Shown piece after piece: positions 17,400 to 25,952 of a stretch of DNA of 64,000 nucleotides. The translations under genes and the position numbers were made by a program. The notes beneath the pieces were generated by a model that was given only the letters and a program-made list of their open reading frames with translations, made no database searches and was not told the origin of the DNA. The DNA is taken from assembly GCF_027531815.1 (NCBI RefSeq), contig NZ_JAPZSK010000001.1, positions 1-64,000 of the forward strand, given 5' to 3'. Position 1 is the first letter of the stretch, and every line of letters starts with the position of its first letter. The stretch comes from Gemmatimonas sp. GTDB lineage: Bacteria > Gemmatimonadota > Gemmatimonadetes > Gemmatimonadales > Gemmatimonadaceae.

Positions 17400-18955
17400 C
17401 GGCTGACCCGTTCAGGGTTGGGGGTCGTGGGTGGAGGGTGATGGGTGGGAGTGCACGAACTCCATATCCTCAGCGCACGACCCTGTACCCTGAACGGGGC
17501 TGCGGCCAGTCGTGCAGGGCCGATTGTCGGCGGTGCGTCGTTTGCTCGCGGAGAAGCGCGTACGACTGCCGGCACGCCCGTTCAGGGTTGGGGGTCGTGG
17601 GTGGAGGGTGATGGGTGTGTATGGGGGCGGGGGGATGCTGCGGTGACGGTGGCTGCTGCGCGGACCCTTGCTTGAAGGTTGAGCAGCATGGGGCGCAGCC
17701 GATCGATCTTCGCAAGCAGATCCTGCGCGTGCGCGGAATTCATCAATTGCGCGTCACGCAGCAGCAGCAGGTGATTGTGGGCCTCGGCCAATGACGCGAG
17801 GGCAATGCCGAGGAAATGTGCGAACTGCGCACTGGTCGTGCGCTGCGCGCCTTCGGCGATGTTCGCACCAATCGACGCGGTAGCCCGGCGCACTTGCGAT
17901 ACCAACTCCGCGTTGCCTCTGGGAACGCGCGCCGTAATGCGGATCGTGGCCACCGCCAGATCGTGCGCCTGCCGCCATACGAGGAGCCTTCGGAAATCCT
18001 GCATTCCCCACAATGGCAGCAGCAAGCCGTCAACGTGACACCACGGATGCGTCCATTGTGCTCTTCCGACGCCCCACACACCCACCACCCTGAACGCACG
18101 ACCCCATACCCTGAACGGGGCTGCGGCCAGCCGTGCAGGGCCGATTGTCGGTGGTGCGTCGTTTGCTCGCCGAGAAGCGCGTACGACTGCCGGCACGCCT
18201 GTTCAGGGTTGGGGGTCGTGGGTGGAGGGTCGTGGGTGGGAGTGCACGAACCCCATACCCTCAGCGCACGACCCTTTACCCTGAACGGGGCTGCGGCCAG
18301 CCGTGCAGGGCCGATTGTCGGTGGTGCGTCGTTTGCTCGCCGATAAGCGCGTACGACTGCCGGCACGCCCGTTCAGGGTTGGGGGGCGTGGGTGGAGGGT
18401 CGTGGGTGGGAGTGCACGAACTCCATACCCTCAGCGCACGACCCTTTACCCTGAACGGGGCTGCGGTCAGTCGTGCAGGGCCGATAGTCGGTGGTGCGTC
18501 GTTTGCTCGCCGAGAAGCGCGTACGACTGCCGGCACGCCCGTTCAGGGTTGGGAGTCGTGGGTGGAGGGTGATGGGTGGGAGTGCACGAACTCCATACCC
18601 TCAGCGCACGACCCTTTACCCTGAACGGGGCTGCGGTCAGCCGTGCAGGGCCGATTGTCGGCGGTGCGTCGTTTGCTCGCCGAGAAGCGCGTACGACTGC
18701 CGGCACGCCCGTTCAGGGTTGGGGGTCGTGGGTGGAGGGTCGTGGGTGGAGGGTCGTGGGTGGGAGTGCACGAACTCCATATCCTCAGCGCACGACCCTG
18801 TACCCTGAACGGGGCTGCGGCCAGTCGTGCAGGGCCGATTGTCGGCGGTGCGTCGTTTGCTCGCCGAGAAGCGCGTACGACTGCCGGCACGCCCGTTCAA
18901 GGTTGGGAGTCATGGGTGGAGGGTCATGGGTGGTAACTGTTGGGTGGGAACTCGT
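17400..18955. repeat. tandem array of ~170-bp palindromic repeat units
   Basis: Units start with GTTCAGGGTTGGG at 17410, 17580, 18201, 18371, 18541, 18711 and (GTTCAAGG) 18895. Spacing is exactly 170 bp except for the last unit (184 bp, with a 14-bp duplication of the GTGGAGGGTC motif) and the unit carrying a gene (621 bp). Each unit has one arm GTTCAGGGTTGGGGGTCGTG, a loop of about 40-60 bp, the opposite arm CACGACCCTNTACCCTGAAC, and a conserved 80-bp spacer with TTTGCTCGCCGAGAAGCGCG. The units differ by only a few bases, so the array is recent. It is not a CRISPR: the spacers are all the same. Confidence 0.9.
17582..18004 (-). CDS. four-helix-bundle protein (23S rRNA intervening-sequence family)
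   Basis: A 140-residue protein of the IVP/S23 four-helix-bundle family (TIGR02436): 'MQDFRRLLVWRQAHDLAV', 'RRATASIGANIAEG' and 'FAHFLGIALASLAEAHNHL' are the family hallmarks. Members were found in insertions in 23S rRNA, and a relative (Avd) works with diversity-generating retroelements; their general function is unclear. No rRNA or reverse transcriptase is nearby. The gene occupies the loop position of one repeat unit: arms at about 17580-17617 and 18083-18118 flank it as inverted repeats. Its last 15 or so residues (Pro/His/Ser-rich) and stop codon are encoded by the repeat itself. The start is the ATG at 18004, since upstream codons are repeat-derived. Confidence 0.85.
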   Translation of the reverse strand: MQDFRRLLVWRQAHDLAVATIRITARVPRGNAELVSQVRRATASIGANIAEGAQRTTSAQFAHFLGIALASLAEAHNHLLLLRDAQLMNSAHAQDLLAKIDRLRPMLLNLQARVRAAATVTAASPRPHTHPSPSTHDPQP

Positions 18956-19028
18956 TCCTTGGGCGCCGTGGCCAGCGGCCGGAGAAATCGGCACGTAGAA
19001 TCCCGGGATCCCCTCTTTCCGGCCTTGT

Positions 19029-20462
19029 ATGCGCAACGCTCTCCTTGTCTCCCTGGCGGCTCTCGCCGCCTGCCAGAAGCCTTCGCCGTCCCCCCGTCCA
19101 TCGGCGGCTCCCCGCGTGGGGCCGGAGAACGGTTCCGTGCTCGTCGTTGGCGGTGGACAACAGGGGCCCGAGATCTTCGCCACGTTCATCGAACTCGCCG
19201 GCGGCCCCGATGCGCTCATCGTGGAAGTCCCCACCGCTGGCAGCGACTCCATCGACATCACCACCGTGGGGCGCGGCCTGCGCGCGGCCGGGGCGAAGAA
19301 CGTAGTGGCCTACCACACCACCGACCGCACCGTGGCCGACGCCGACAGCTTCGTGGCGAAGATCGCCAATGCGCGCGGCGTGTGGTTTGGGGGTGGGCGC
19401 CACTACCGCCTGGTGAATTCGTACAGCGGCACGAAGAGCCAGCGCGCCTTCGAAGCGGTGCTCGCGCGCGGTGGCGTCGTGGGCGGCTCCTCGGCAGGGG
19501 CCAGCATTCTCGCCAGCTACCTCGTGCGCGGGGCGCCGTCGAACGACAACCGCATCATGAATCACCCGCAGTATCTCACGGGCTTCGGCTATCTGCGCAA
19601 CACCGCCATCGACCAGCACGTGGTGGCGCGCGAACGGCTCCCCGATTTGCATGATTCGCTCATTGTGCGTCGTCGTGACTTGCTGGCCATCTCCGAAGAT
19701 GAAGGCACGGCGTGGGTGGTGCGCGGCGATACCGCCGAACTCATCGGGCGCGGCAAGGGCTTCGTGTACAACGCGCGCGAGCTCACCGATCCCGGACGCC
19801 CGTTCCTTACTCTGCTGCCGGGCGACCGCTTCGACCTCGGTGCGCGGCGTGTGCTCTCGCGTGCGGCGTCGGCCACACGACTCGACGGCACCTTTCTGGA
19901 CGCACTCTTCGGCAGTTATGGCAACGGCGTTCGCGGCGGGCTGGCGGTGCTGGTGGCGCGCGACGGCAAGGTGCTGCTCAACCGCGCATATGGCGTTGCC
20001 CTGCCCCCGCGCTTCACGCCCGAAACGGCGGTCCCGGTCTTTCGCCTGGGGCGTATGGGCGGTGTGCTCAGCGCCTCGCTCACCCCCGACAGCACCGGCC
20101 GCATCACCCCCGCGGTGATCCGGCGCGTGCTGAGCACGGGCGGCATGCAGCGTACCCGGTACGACAGCGTGAGCGGCGACTGGACCGCGAACGTGGACGA
20201 TCTCTATCGCTTCGAACTGGGACGCTTCCCGGTGCGGCCGGGGGCGCGCGACAGCTACACGCCGCCCGCGCCGTTCAGCATCGACACGGTGAACGGTCGG
20301 GTGCGTCATGCGGTCTATGGCACCGAGGATGGCATGCGTGGCGCGTGGGTGCGCTATCCCGCCGAGCGGCTGGTGATCATGGTGCTGAGCAACGACAGCA
20401 CCGCCGACGCCCGCGCCATGGCCGCGCAGCTGAGCGAGCGCGTGCTCGAGCCGCGCCGGTGA
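19029..20462 (+). CDS. cyanophycinase-like S51 peptidase fused to a defunct beta-lactamase-like domain
   Basis: A 477-residue exported protein with a lipoprotein-like signal (Cys15 in 'LAACQK'). Residues about 35-270 form an S51 (cyanophycinase/dipeptidase E) domain with the nucleophile Ser155 in GGSSAG and the 'DQH...R' segment. Residues about 295-477 resemble a serine beta-lactamase/esterase: 'LVARDGKVLLNRAYG', then the 'FRLG' strand and a C-terminal 'RYPAERLVIMVLSN'. The catalytic SxxK is replaced by RMGG (342-345) and most of the middle of the domain is missing, so this half cannot be an active beta-lactamase. The downstream cytochrome gene overlaps its stop codon, indicating an operon. 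Confidence 0.8.
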   Translation: MRNALLVSLAALAACQKPSPSPRPSAAPRVGPENGSVLVVGGGQQGPEIFATFIELAGGPDALIVEVPTAGSDSIDITTVGRGLRAAGAKNVVAYHTTDRTVADADSFVAKIANARGVWFGGGRHYRLVNSYSGTKSQRAFEAVLARGGVVGGSSAGASILASYLVRGAPSNDNRIMNHPQYLTGFGYLRNTAIDQHVVARERLPDLHDSLIVRRRDLLAISEDEGTAWVVRGDTAELIGRGKGFVYNARELTDPGRPFLTLLPGDRFDLGARRVLSRAASATRLDGTFLDALFGSYGNGVRGGLAVLVARDGKVLLNRAYGVALPPRFTPETAVPVFRLGRMGGVLSASLTPDSTGRITPAVIRRVLSTGGMQRTRYDSVSGDWTANVDDLYRFELGRFPVRPGARDSYTPPAPFSIDTVNGRVRHAVYGTEDGMRGAWVRYPAERLVIMVLSNDSTADARAMAAQLSERVLEPRR

Positions 20463-21493
20463 ACGACCGTGGTAATGCCAGTGCTCGCCTGATCGCGCCA
20501 CTGGCCACGCTGGCGACCGTGCTGCTGTCGATCGCCGGCGCGGCGCCGCTTCGGGCACAGGGGGGCGCACCGCCTTTCGACGTGCCGGCGTGGGCCTTCC
20601 CCACGGCACCGCCGCCGCGGCCGGGAACCGTGCCGGTCGTGCCCGACAGCGTCACACGCCACACGGTCCCCAACTCCACACGGCATTACACCAGGAAGCA
20701 GGTCGGCAACGCCTTCGACATCCCCGACTGGTTTCCGCGGCAGCATCCCCCCATGCCGGCGCCGGTGCAATACGGCGTGCGCCCGGAGGGACGCGCCTGC
20801 GGCTTCTGCCATCTCCCCGACGGGCAGGGACGGCCGGAGAACGGCACGCTGGCCGGCCTGCCCGTGGAGTACACCGTGCGCCAGCTGCGCGCCATGCGCG
20901 AGGGCACGCGCGGAAGTGCCAATCCCGCCGCCTCACCCAACCCCATGATCGCGGTGGCCAGAGGCTTCAGCGACGACGAGGTGCGTATCGCGGCGCGCTA
21001 CTATGCGCGCCTGCAGCTTACCCGCCGCAACATCGTTCGCGAAGTGGCGCAGGTGCCCACCACACGCGTCGCCGGACTGCTCTATGCGCTCGATGGTACC
21101 GGCCGGGAGCCCATCGACGGCCGACTCCTCGAGGTGCCCGAGTCGATCGAGCGCCATGATTTGCGCGATCCGTGGGTGCGCTACACGACCTACGTGCCGA
21201 CCGGGAGCCTCACCCGCGGCCGGCGCCTGGCCACCCAGGGACCCGCGGGACCCACCACGAGCTGCGGGGCCTGCCATGGCCCGCAGCTGCTCGGTACTGG
21301 TGACGTCCCTCCAATCGCCGGGCGCGCGCCCAGCAACATCCTGCGGCAGCTCATCAACTTCCGCACCCGCGCGCGTCGCGATTCCACCGCGGCATCCATG
21401 TACCCGGTGGTGGATTCGCTCACGATACACGACATGGTCGCCCTCGCGGCGTATGTCGGCTCCCTCCCCCCCTCCCGAACCCCGAGGAAGTAG
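20459..21493 (+). CDS. diheme c-type cytochrome
   Basis: A 344-residue exported protein with a signal peptide (about 1-35) and two CXXCH haem c sites, CGFCH at 114-118 and CGACH at 269-273, each starting a cytochrome c fold. It would carry electrons in the periplasm. The GTG start at 20459 overlaps the TGA of the cyanophycinase-like gene (GTGA), and the amidase gene starts 3 bp after its stop, so the three are probably translated together. A cytochrome between two amide-bond hydrolases is unusual, and I cannot infer the electron donor or acceptor. Confidence 0.85.
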   Translation: MNDRGNASARLIAPLATLATVLLSIAGAAPLRAQGGAPPFDVPAWAFPTAPPPRPGTVPVVPDSVTRHTVPNSTRHYTRKQVGNAFDIPDWFPRQHPPMPAPVQYGVRPEGRACGFCHLPDGQGRPENGTLAGLPVEYTVRQLRAMREGTRGSANPAASPNPMIAVARGFSDDEVRIAARYYARLQLTRRNIVREVAQVPTTRVAGLLYALDGTGREPIDGRLLEVPESIERHDLRDPWVRYTTYVPTGSLTRGRRLATQGPAGPTTSCGACHGPQLLGTGDVPPIAGRAPSNILRQLINFRTRARRDSTAASMYPVVDSLTIHDMVALAAYVGSLPPSRTPRK

Positions 21494-21495
21494 CC

Positions 21496-23220
21496 GTGCA
21501 TCGAATCCGTTTCGCCGGTGCTGGACAGGCCCTGCTGCTGGGTGCGCTCACGATATCGGGTCGCGTGCTGGGCGCGCAGCCACGAGCCGCTACGCCGCCG
21601 TCGGTCGTCGAAGCGAGCATTGCCGACCTGCAGGCCGCGCTGCGCGCGAAGCGCGTCACGTCGCGCCAGCTCGTGGAGCAGTATCTCGTGCGTATCGCCA
21701 CCTACGACCAGCGCCTGCGCGCCACCATCACGGTGAATCCGCGCGCGCTCGCCGACGCCGACGCGCGCGATCGGGAACGCGCGCAGGGCACAGTGCGTGG
21801 CCCCCTGCACGGCATCCCCGTGGCACTCAAGGACAACATCCTCACCCGCGATTTGCGCACTACGGGTGGGGCCCTCGCCTTCGCCGACCTCGTACCGCCC
21901 TACGACGCGACCCTCACGCAGAATCTGCGTGACGCCGGGGCCATCATCATCGCCAAGGCGCAACTCACCGAACTGGCCAACTGGGTGGCCAGCGGCATGC
22001 CAGGCAACTACAACGCGGTGAACGGTCAGGGGCTCAACCCGTGGGATCCGCGCCCCGATCCGCGCCCGGGGTTCGACGACGGCCGTGCCGTGATGGGCAC
22101 CGGCGGCTCCTCGAGCGGCATCGGCACCAACGTGAGCTTCTGGGCAGGCAACGTGGGCACGGAAACCTCGGGCTCCATCCTCTCTCCCGCGCACGCCAAC
22201 ATGCTCGTGGGGATCAAGCCCACCGTGGGGCGCATCAGCCGGCACGGCGTCATTCCCATCACCGCCGATCAGGACACCCCCGGCCCCATGACGCGTACGG
22301 TGGCCGATGCCGCCATCATGCTGGGCGCCATGGAGGGCGCGTCGCCCGATCCCAACGACGCCGCCACGAAGACGTGCACGCCGCCCGCAAACCGCGACTA
22401 CACGAAGTTCCTGGACGCCGCCGCGCTCAAGGGCGCGCGCATCGGTATTCCACGCGCCTTCTTTTACGACAGCGTGGTGTCGGGAGGCAGCACCCGTCCG
22501 CGCGGCGGCCTCACGCCGGCGCAGCGGGTGGTGATGACCGAGGTCATCGCGGTGCTGCGTGCGCAGGGCGCCGTCATTGTCGATCCGGTCACCATTCCCA
22601 GCATCGTGGCCCCCAAGGCCGACGACAACCTGCTCGACTGGAATCCGTGCAGTGGTCTCGACAACGCGCGCGGGCAGGATGCGAACTGCTCGAGTGTGCT
22701 CAAGTACGGCATGAAGCGCGACTTCAATGCCTTCCTCGCCACGCTCGGCGACAAGGCCCCGGTGGCGTCGCTCACGGCGCTGCGGCAGTGGAACATCGCG
22801 CATCAGCGCGCCGGCGCCATCAAGTACGGGCAGGCCAATCTCGACGTGTCGGATGAGCTCGATGTGCGCCTCGACCGCGAGAAGTACGAGGCCGATCGTC
22901 GCAAGGATCTGCGGCTCACCGCCACGCAGGGGCTGGATGTAGTGTTGCAGGGCGAAAAGCTCGATGCGCTGCTCTTCCCCGGCGCCAGCAGCGCCAACAT
23001 CGCGGCGCGTCCCGGCTATCCCAGCATCACGGTGCCGTATGCGCTGCTGCCGGTAACGGCGCCAACATCGGCCCCCTACCCTGCCGGGTTCGACCCCAAG
23101 CCCGCGCCGTTCGGGGTGACCTTCACGGCGGGGGCGTGTGCCGAACCGCGGCTTGTGGCGCTGGCCTACGCCTTCGAGCAGGCCACGAAGAAGCGGCAGA
23201 CCCCAGCGGGGTTTCCGTGA
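21496..23220 (+). CDS. exported amidase signature family enzyme
   Basis: A 574-residue amidase with a signal peptide (to about residue 28). The Ser-cisSer-Lys triad of the family is visible: Lys112 in 'ALKDN', the Gly/Ser-rich GTGGSSSG around 205-207, and the nucleophile Ser in TSGSIL near 225-227. The long C-terminal part with 'YPSITVPYALLP' is standard. It hydrolyses amide bonds of an unknown substrate in the periplasm. The start is the GTG 3 bp after the cytochrome stop. Together with the S51 domain two genes upstream, a peptide- or polymer-degrading unit is possible, but this is inference. Confidence 0.88.
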   Translation: MHRIRFAGAGQALLLGALTISGRVLGAQPRAATPPSVVEASIADLQAALRAKRVTSRQLVEQYLVRIATYDQRLRATITVNPRALADADARDRERAQGTVRGPLHGIPVALKDNILTRDLRTTGGALAFADLVPPYDATLTQNLRDAGAIIIAKAQLTELANWVASGMPGNYNAVNGQGLNPWDPRPDPRPGFDDGRAVMGTGGSSSGIGTNVSFWAGNVGTETSGSILSPAHANMLVGIKPTVGRISRHGVIPITADQDTPGPMTRTVADAAIMLGAMEGASPDPNDAATKTCTPPANRDYTKFLDAAALKGARIGIPRAFFYDSVVSGGSTRPRGGLTPAQRVVMTEVIAVLRAQGAVIVDPVTIPSIVAPKADDNLLDWNPCSGLDNARGQDANCSSVLKYGMKRDFNAFLATLGDKAPVASLTALRQWNIAHQRAGAIKYGQANLDVSDELDVRLDREKYEADRRKDLRLTATQGLDVVLQGEKLDALLFPGASSANIAARPGYPSITVPYALLPVTAPTSAPYPAGFDPKPAPFGVTFTAGACAEPRLVALAYAFEQATKKRQTPAGFP

Positions 23221-23238
23221 GACGCTCGACGACGCGGT

Positions 23239-23949
23239 CTACGGCGCCGCGGCGCGCATAGCCGCGAGCCCTCGGCGCTGCGCGCCCGTTTCGTCGAAGT
23301 TCTCCGGCGCCAACCACTCGGCAAAGGCCGCGCGACGTACGGACCAGTCGTCGTCGGTCATGGCGAACCATGCCGTGTCGCGGCTGTACCCCTTGATGAT
23401 CATGTGCTTGCGGAAGAGCCCTTCGGCGGCGAAGCCGAAGCGCAATGCCGCCCGCTTGGACGGGGCGTTGCGGTTGTCGCACTTCCACTCGAAACGGCGG
23501 TATCCCAGCGTCTCGAAGACGTAGGCGGCCATGAGGGCGAAGGCTTCCGTGGTGACGCGTGTGCGCGAAATGGCCGGCCCCCAGAGAATATGGCCGATCT
23601 CGGCCACGCCATTGGCCGCGTCGATGCGCATGAGCGACTGCCGCCCTTCGGCTCGACCCGTGCGATGGTCGATGACCGCGAAGAAGAGCGGGTCATCAGT
23701 CTGCCCCGCGCGCTGGGTCCAGGCATCGAAGGTGGCCCGATCCGTCGGCGGCGTATCCCAGAGGTAGCGGAAACGGTCGTCGGCGCCAGGCGCGATGGCC
23801 GCGGCGAAGAGCGCATCGCCATGCCGCACCGGGTCGAGTGGCTCGAGCGTGGTGTAGCGTCCCGCAAGCACCACGCGCGCGGGGTGCGGGCGGGGCGTCC
23901 AGTGGGCGAATGACTCGCCGTCGCCGCCCCCCCCGGGGCCCCCCGACAT
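23239..23949 (-). CDS. GNAT family acetyltransferase (RimJ/RimL-like)
   Basis: A 236-residue protein of the GCN5-related acetyltransferase superfamily. The pattern 'LEPLDPVRHGDALF', 'AEIGHILWGPAISRTRVTTEAF', 'RRFEWKCDNRNAPSKRAALRFGF...G' is that of the RimJ/RimL subgroup that acetylates protein N-termini or small amines using acetyl-CoA. The Arg-x-x-Gly/Ala pyrophosphate loop is degenerate (SRTRVT), as often in this subgroup. It is convergent with the amidase and directly follows (no gap) a small gene in the same direction, so the two are likely co-transcribed. Confidence 0.88.
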   Translation of the reverse strand: MSGGPGGGGDGESFAHWTPRPHPARVVLAGRYTTLEPLDPVRHGDALFAAAIAPGADDRFRYLWDTPPTDRATFDAWTQRAGQTDDPLFFAVIDHRTGRAEGRQSLMRIDAANGVAEIGHILWGPAISRTRVTTEAFALMAAYVFETLGYRRFEWKCDNRNAPSKRAALRFGFAAEGLFRKHMIIKGYSRDTAWFAMTDDDWSVRRAAFAEWLAPENFDETGAQRRGLAAMRAAAP

Positions 23950-24261
23950 TTACCGCTTCTCCATCGCGTCGCGGACGTCGAGCAGGATCTCGAAGTAGAG
24001 CTGCTCGCGGCGGTACGAGAAGTCGAGCGCGGCCATCTGCGCCGGATCACCCGTTTCCTTGGCGCGTTCGAAGGCTTCGCGGTACATCTCTTCCAAGTTG
24101 GTCAGGATTCGTTCACGGGAACGCGACATACGAAAGGCCTCGAGGGCTGTGAAGGTCAGGCGGGGCGGCAGATCGTCCACCGTCTCGATACTCTCTTCCG
24201 TGTCGAAGAACTTGGTCAGGCGCTCGAGCACGAGGCGCCGGCCGCGGTCGGGCAGGTTCAC
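23950..24261 (-). CDS. small conserved protein of unknown function
   Basis: A 103-residue, charged, mostly helical cytoplasmic protein. I start it at the GTG at 24261 because the sequence 'LVLERLTKFFDTEESIETVDDLPPRLTF' reads as coherent from there, and the upstream part of the open frame is the antisense of the HNH gene. No Cys or His motif is present. Its stop is adjacent to the acetyltransferase start, and it is divergent from the HNH gene with 22 bp between starts. Confidence 0.6.
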   Translation of the reverse strand: MNLPDRGRRLVLERLTKFFDTEESIETVDDLPPRLTFTALEAFRMSRSRERILTNLEEMYREAFERAKETGDPAQMAALDFSYRREQLYFEILLDVRDAMEKR

Positions 24262-24283
24262 GGGAGACGGGGGAAGGACGGCA

Positions 24284-24700
24284 ATGAATCGCTCAGCACT
24301 GTTTGCCCGCGACGGGGGCCGCTGCGTGTACTGCGGCCTCGTCTTCGAGCCGGACGCCCTGAGCGTGGACCACGTCCAGCCGCGGATGCGGGGGGGCGAT
24401 GGATCCCCGGGCAACCTAGTAACGGCCTGCAGGGGCTGCAACGCTCGCAAGGGGGGGCGCCCGCTGGCGCAGTTCCTGGCCGAGGAGCCGGAGGCCCGCC
24501 GGAACTTCTTCGCCCTGGCGCGGTATGTATGGCCACGACATCTGAAAGCGGTGGCCGAGGAGCTTGCGCGCCGGGGCGTGGGAGAGGCCTCAACGGAGCT
24601 CGTGGAGGGGGTCCGGGGGCTGCGCAGCTCCGAGGCCATCGCTAAATTTCTGCAGATGCAGGACGGCGGGACCGACAATTCAGAGTTGGAAGGGGAGTAG
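24284..24700 (+). CDS. HNH endonuclease family protein
   Basis: A 138-residue HNH protein: CVYC (14-17), 'LSVDHVQPRMRGG' with the catalytic His, 'GNLVTACRGCNARKGG' with the second Cys pair. This is the compact DUF-type HNH domain found in soil bacteria. It starts at the ATG at 24284, preceded by a GGGGGAAGGA ribosome site. The C-terminal helix region is not similar to the HNH protein at 1.3-1.7 kb. The target DNA is unknown. Confidence 0.85.
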   Translation: MNRSALFARDGGRCVYCGLVFEPDALSVDHVQPRMRGGDGSPGNLVTACRGCNARKGGRPLAQFLAEEPEARRNFFALARYVWPRHLKAVAEELARRGVGEASTELVEGVRGLRSSEAIAKFLQMQDGGTDNSELEGE

Positions 24701-24803
24701 CCACGCGGGCGGGCCGTAACGCCGTTCGTGCGGCCGGGTCGTCAAGACTGTCGCCGGCACCATCGGGTGCGGGCGGCACGGTCCGGTCGGGTCGAGTGTA
24801 CCA

Positions 24804-24876
24804 GGCGAGACCTTCACACGTGACACCATGACCGCCACGGGCGGCCGTGGTCGTTCGTGCGAAGGCTCGCCTTTTT
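24804..24876 (+). terminator. long structured hairpin with T-tract in the htpX leader
   Basis: Pairing arms GGCGAG + CCTTC + CACG (24804-24820) and CGTG + GAAGG + CTCGCC (24856-24871) form a stem with small bulges, enclosing an inner stem made of GACC/CACGG and CCGTGGTC, and five T follow at once. It is 100 bp after the HNH stop and 59 bp before the htpX start, so it may end the HNH transcript or act as an attenuator for htpX. Confidence 0.6.
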
Positions 24877-24934
24877 CGTGGGCACCGGTCTGGTCGTGTT
24901 CGAATCTCCATCACCGCAGCAACCATCCACACCG

Positions 24935-25780
24935 ATGAACAACATCAAGGTTTTCGTTCTCATGGCCGGCCTGACCGGCCTTGTCATGCTGATCGGCCAG
25001 ATGCTGGGCGGCGGAACCGGCGCCATCATGGGGCTGGTCATGGCCGCGGGCATGAACCTGTTCATGTACTGGGGCTCGTCCAAGATGGTCCTGCGCTCGT
25101 ACAACGCGCAGATCGTGGACGCGCAGCAGGCGCCGGAGCTGTATGCCATGGTCGACCGGCTGCGTCAGCGTGCGGGGCTGCCCATGCCCATCGTGGCCAT
25201 CGCGCCGCACGACCAGCCCAACGCCTTCGCCACCGGGCGCAACCCGGAGAACTCGGTCGTGTGCGTGACCGAGGGGCTCATGCGCATGATGAACCGCGAG
25301 GAGCTCGAGGGGGTCATTGCGCACGAGCTGGCGCACATCAAGAACCGCGACATGCTGCTGCAGACGATCGCGGCCACCATGGCCGGTGCCATCGGCAACA
25401 TCGCGCAGTTCGCCATGTTCTTCGGCGGCGGGCGTGACGATGAGGAGAGTGCCAATCCGGTCGTGGCAATCGCCATCATGATCATCGGTCCGATGATCGC
25501 CATGGTCATCCAGTTCGCCATCAGCCGACAGCGCGAGTTCAAGGCCGACGCGGTGGGCGCGGAGATCTGCGGCCGGCCGCTGGCGCTGGCGAGTGCGCTG
25601 GGTCGCCTGGAAATGGGTGCCCGTCGTATCCCGATGCAGGTGAGCCCGAATGCCGCGCCGCTGGCGATCGTGAACCCGCTGGCCGCGTTCAGCGTGCGCG
25701 GGGTGAGCAAGTGGTTCAGCACGCATCCGCCCACGGAGGAACGGATCGCGGCGCTGCAGCAGATTGCCGGGGCGCACTGA
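24935..25780 (+). CDS. htpX: membrane zinc metalloprotease HtpX (M48B)
   Basis: A 281-residue inner-membrane protease that degrades damaged or misfolded membrane proteins. Two membrane segments lie at the N-terminus (about 5-20 and 25-48), then the catalytic domain with HELAH at 130-134 (zinc ligands His130, His134; catalytic Glu131) and the third ligand in the 'SRQREFKADAVGAE' segment, and two further membrane segments between (about 150-205). The C-terminal 'WFSTHPPTEERI' motif is standard. The ATG at 24935 is used; an upstream frame extension encodes nothing conserved. Regulation may involve the hairpin in its leader. Confidence 0.93.
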   Translation: MNNIKVFVLMAGLTGLVMLIGQMLGGGTGAIMGLVMAAGMNLFMYWGSSKMVLRSYNAQIVDAQQAPELYAMVDRLRQRAGLPMPIVAIAPHDQPNAFATGRNPENSVVCVTEGLMRMMNREELEGVIAHELAHIKNRDMLLQTIAATMAGAIGNIAQFAMFFGGGRDDEESANPVVAIAIMIIGPMIAMVIQFAISRQREFKADAVGAEICGRPLALASALGRLEMGARRIPMQVSPNAAPLAIVNPLAAFSVRGVSKWFSTHPPTEERIAALQQIAGAH

Positions 25781-25870
25781 GAGAGGTCAGGGCTGAGGGA
25801 GACGCGTCCACACGGAGATCGCCGAGGGCCGTGAGGGCACGGAGAACAGCAAAGCCACTGAAATGGGAGA

Positions 25871-25906
25871 GGGGACCGGCGCCGCGAGGCATCGGTCCCC
25901 TTTTTT
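25871..25906. terminator. bidirectional intrinsic terminator, htpX / ferredoxin
   Basis: A perfect stem GGGGACCG (25871-25878) with CGGTCCCC (25893-25900) is followed by TTTTTTCATTTT on the plus strand; it lies between convergent genes. It is nested inside a longer inverted repeat (about 25808-25858 with 25914-25965) whose arms contain CACGGAGATC and GATCTCCGTG. Confidence 0.85.
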
Positions 25907-25952
25907 CATTTTGCAGTTCTCCATGCCCTCACCATCCTCTGTGATCTCCGTG

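Noticed and set aside
17582-18004. Diversity-generating retroelement (Avd-like protein)
   Set aside because: No reverse transcriptase, template/variable repeat pair or target gene is nearby; only the four-helix fold is shared.
18276-18890. Repeated small open frames starting with the same 'MPAVVRA' sequence
   Set aside because: They are translations of the repeat unit, without ribosome sites or domain features.
17400-18955. CRISPR array
   Set aside because: Repeat units are 170 bp and the spacers between arms are identical between units; no cas genes.
24880-24935. tRNA-like GTTCGAATC word before htpX
   Set aside because: No acceptor stem or anticodon arm can be paired around it.
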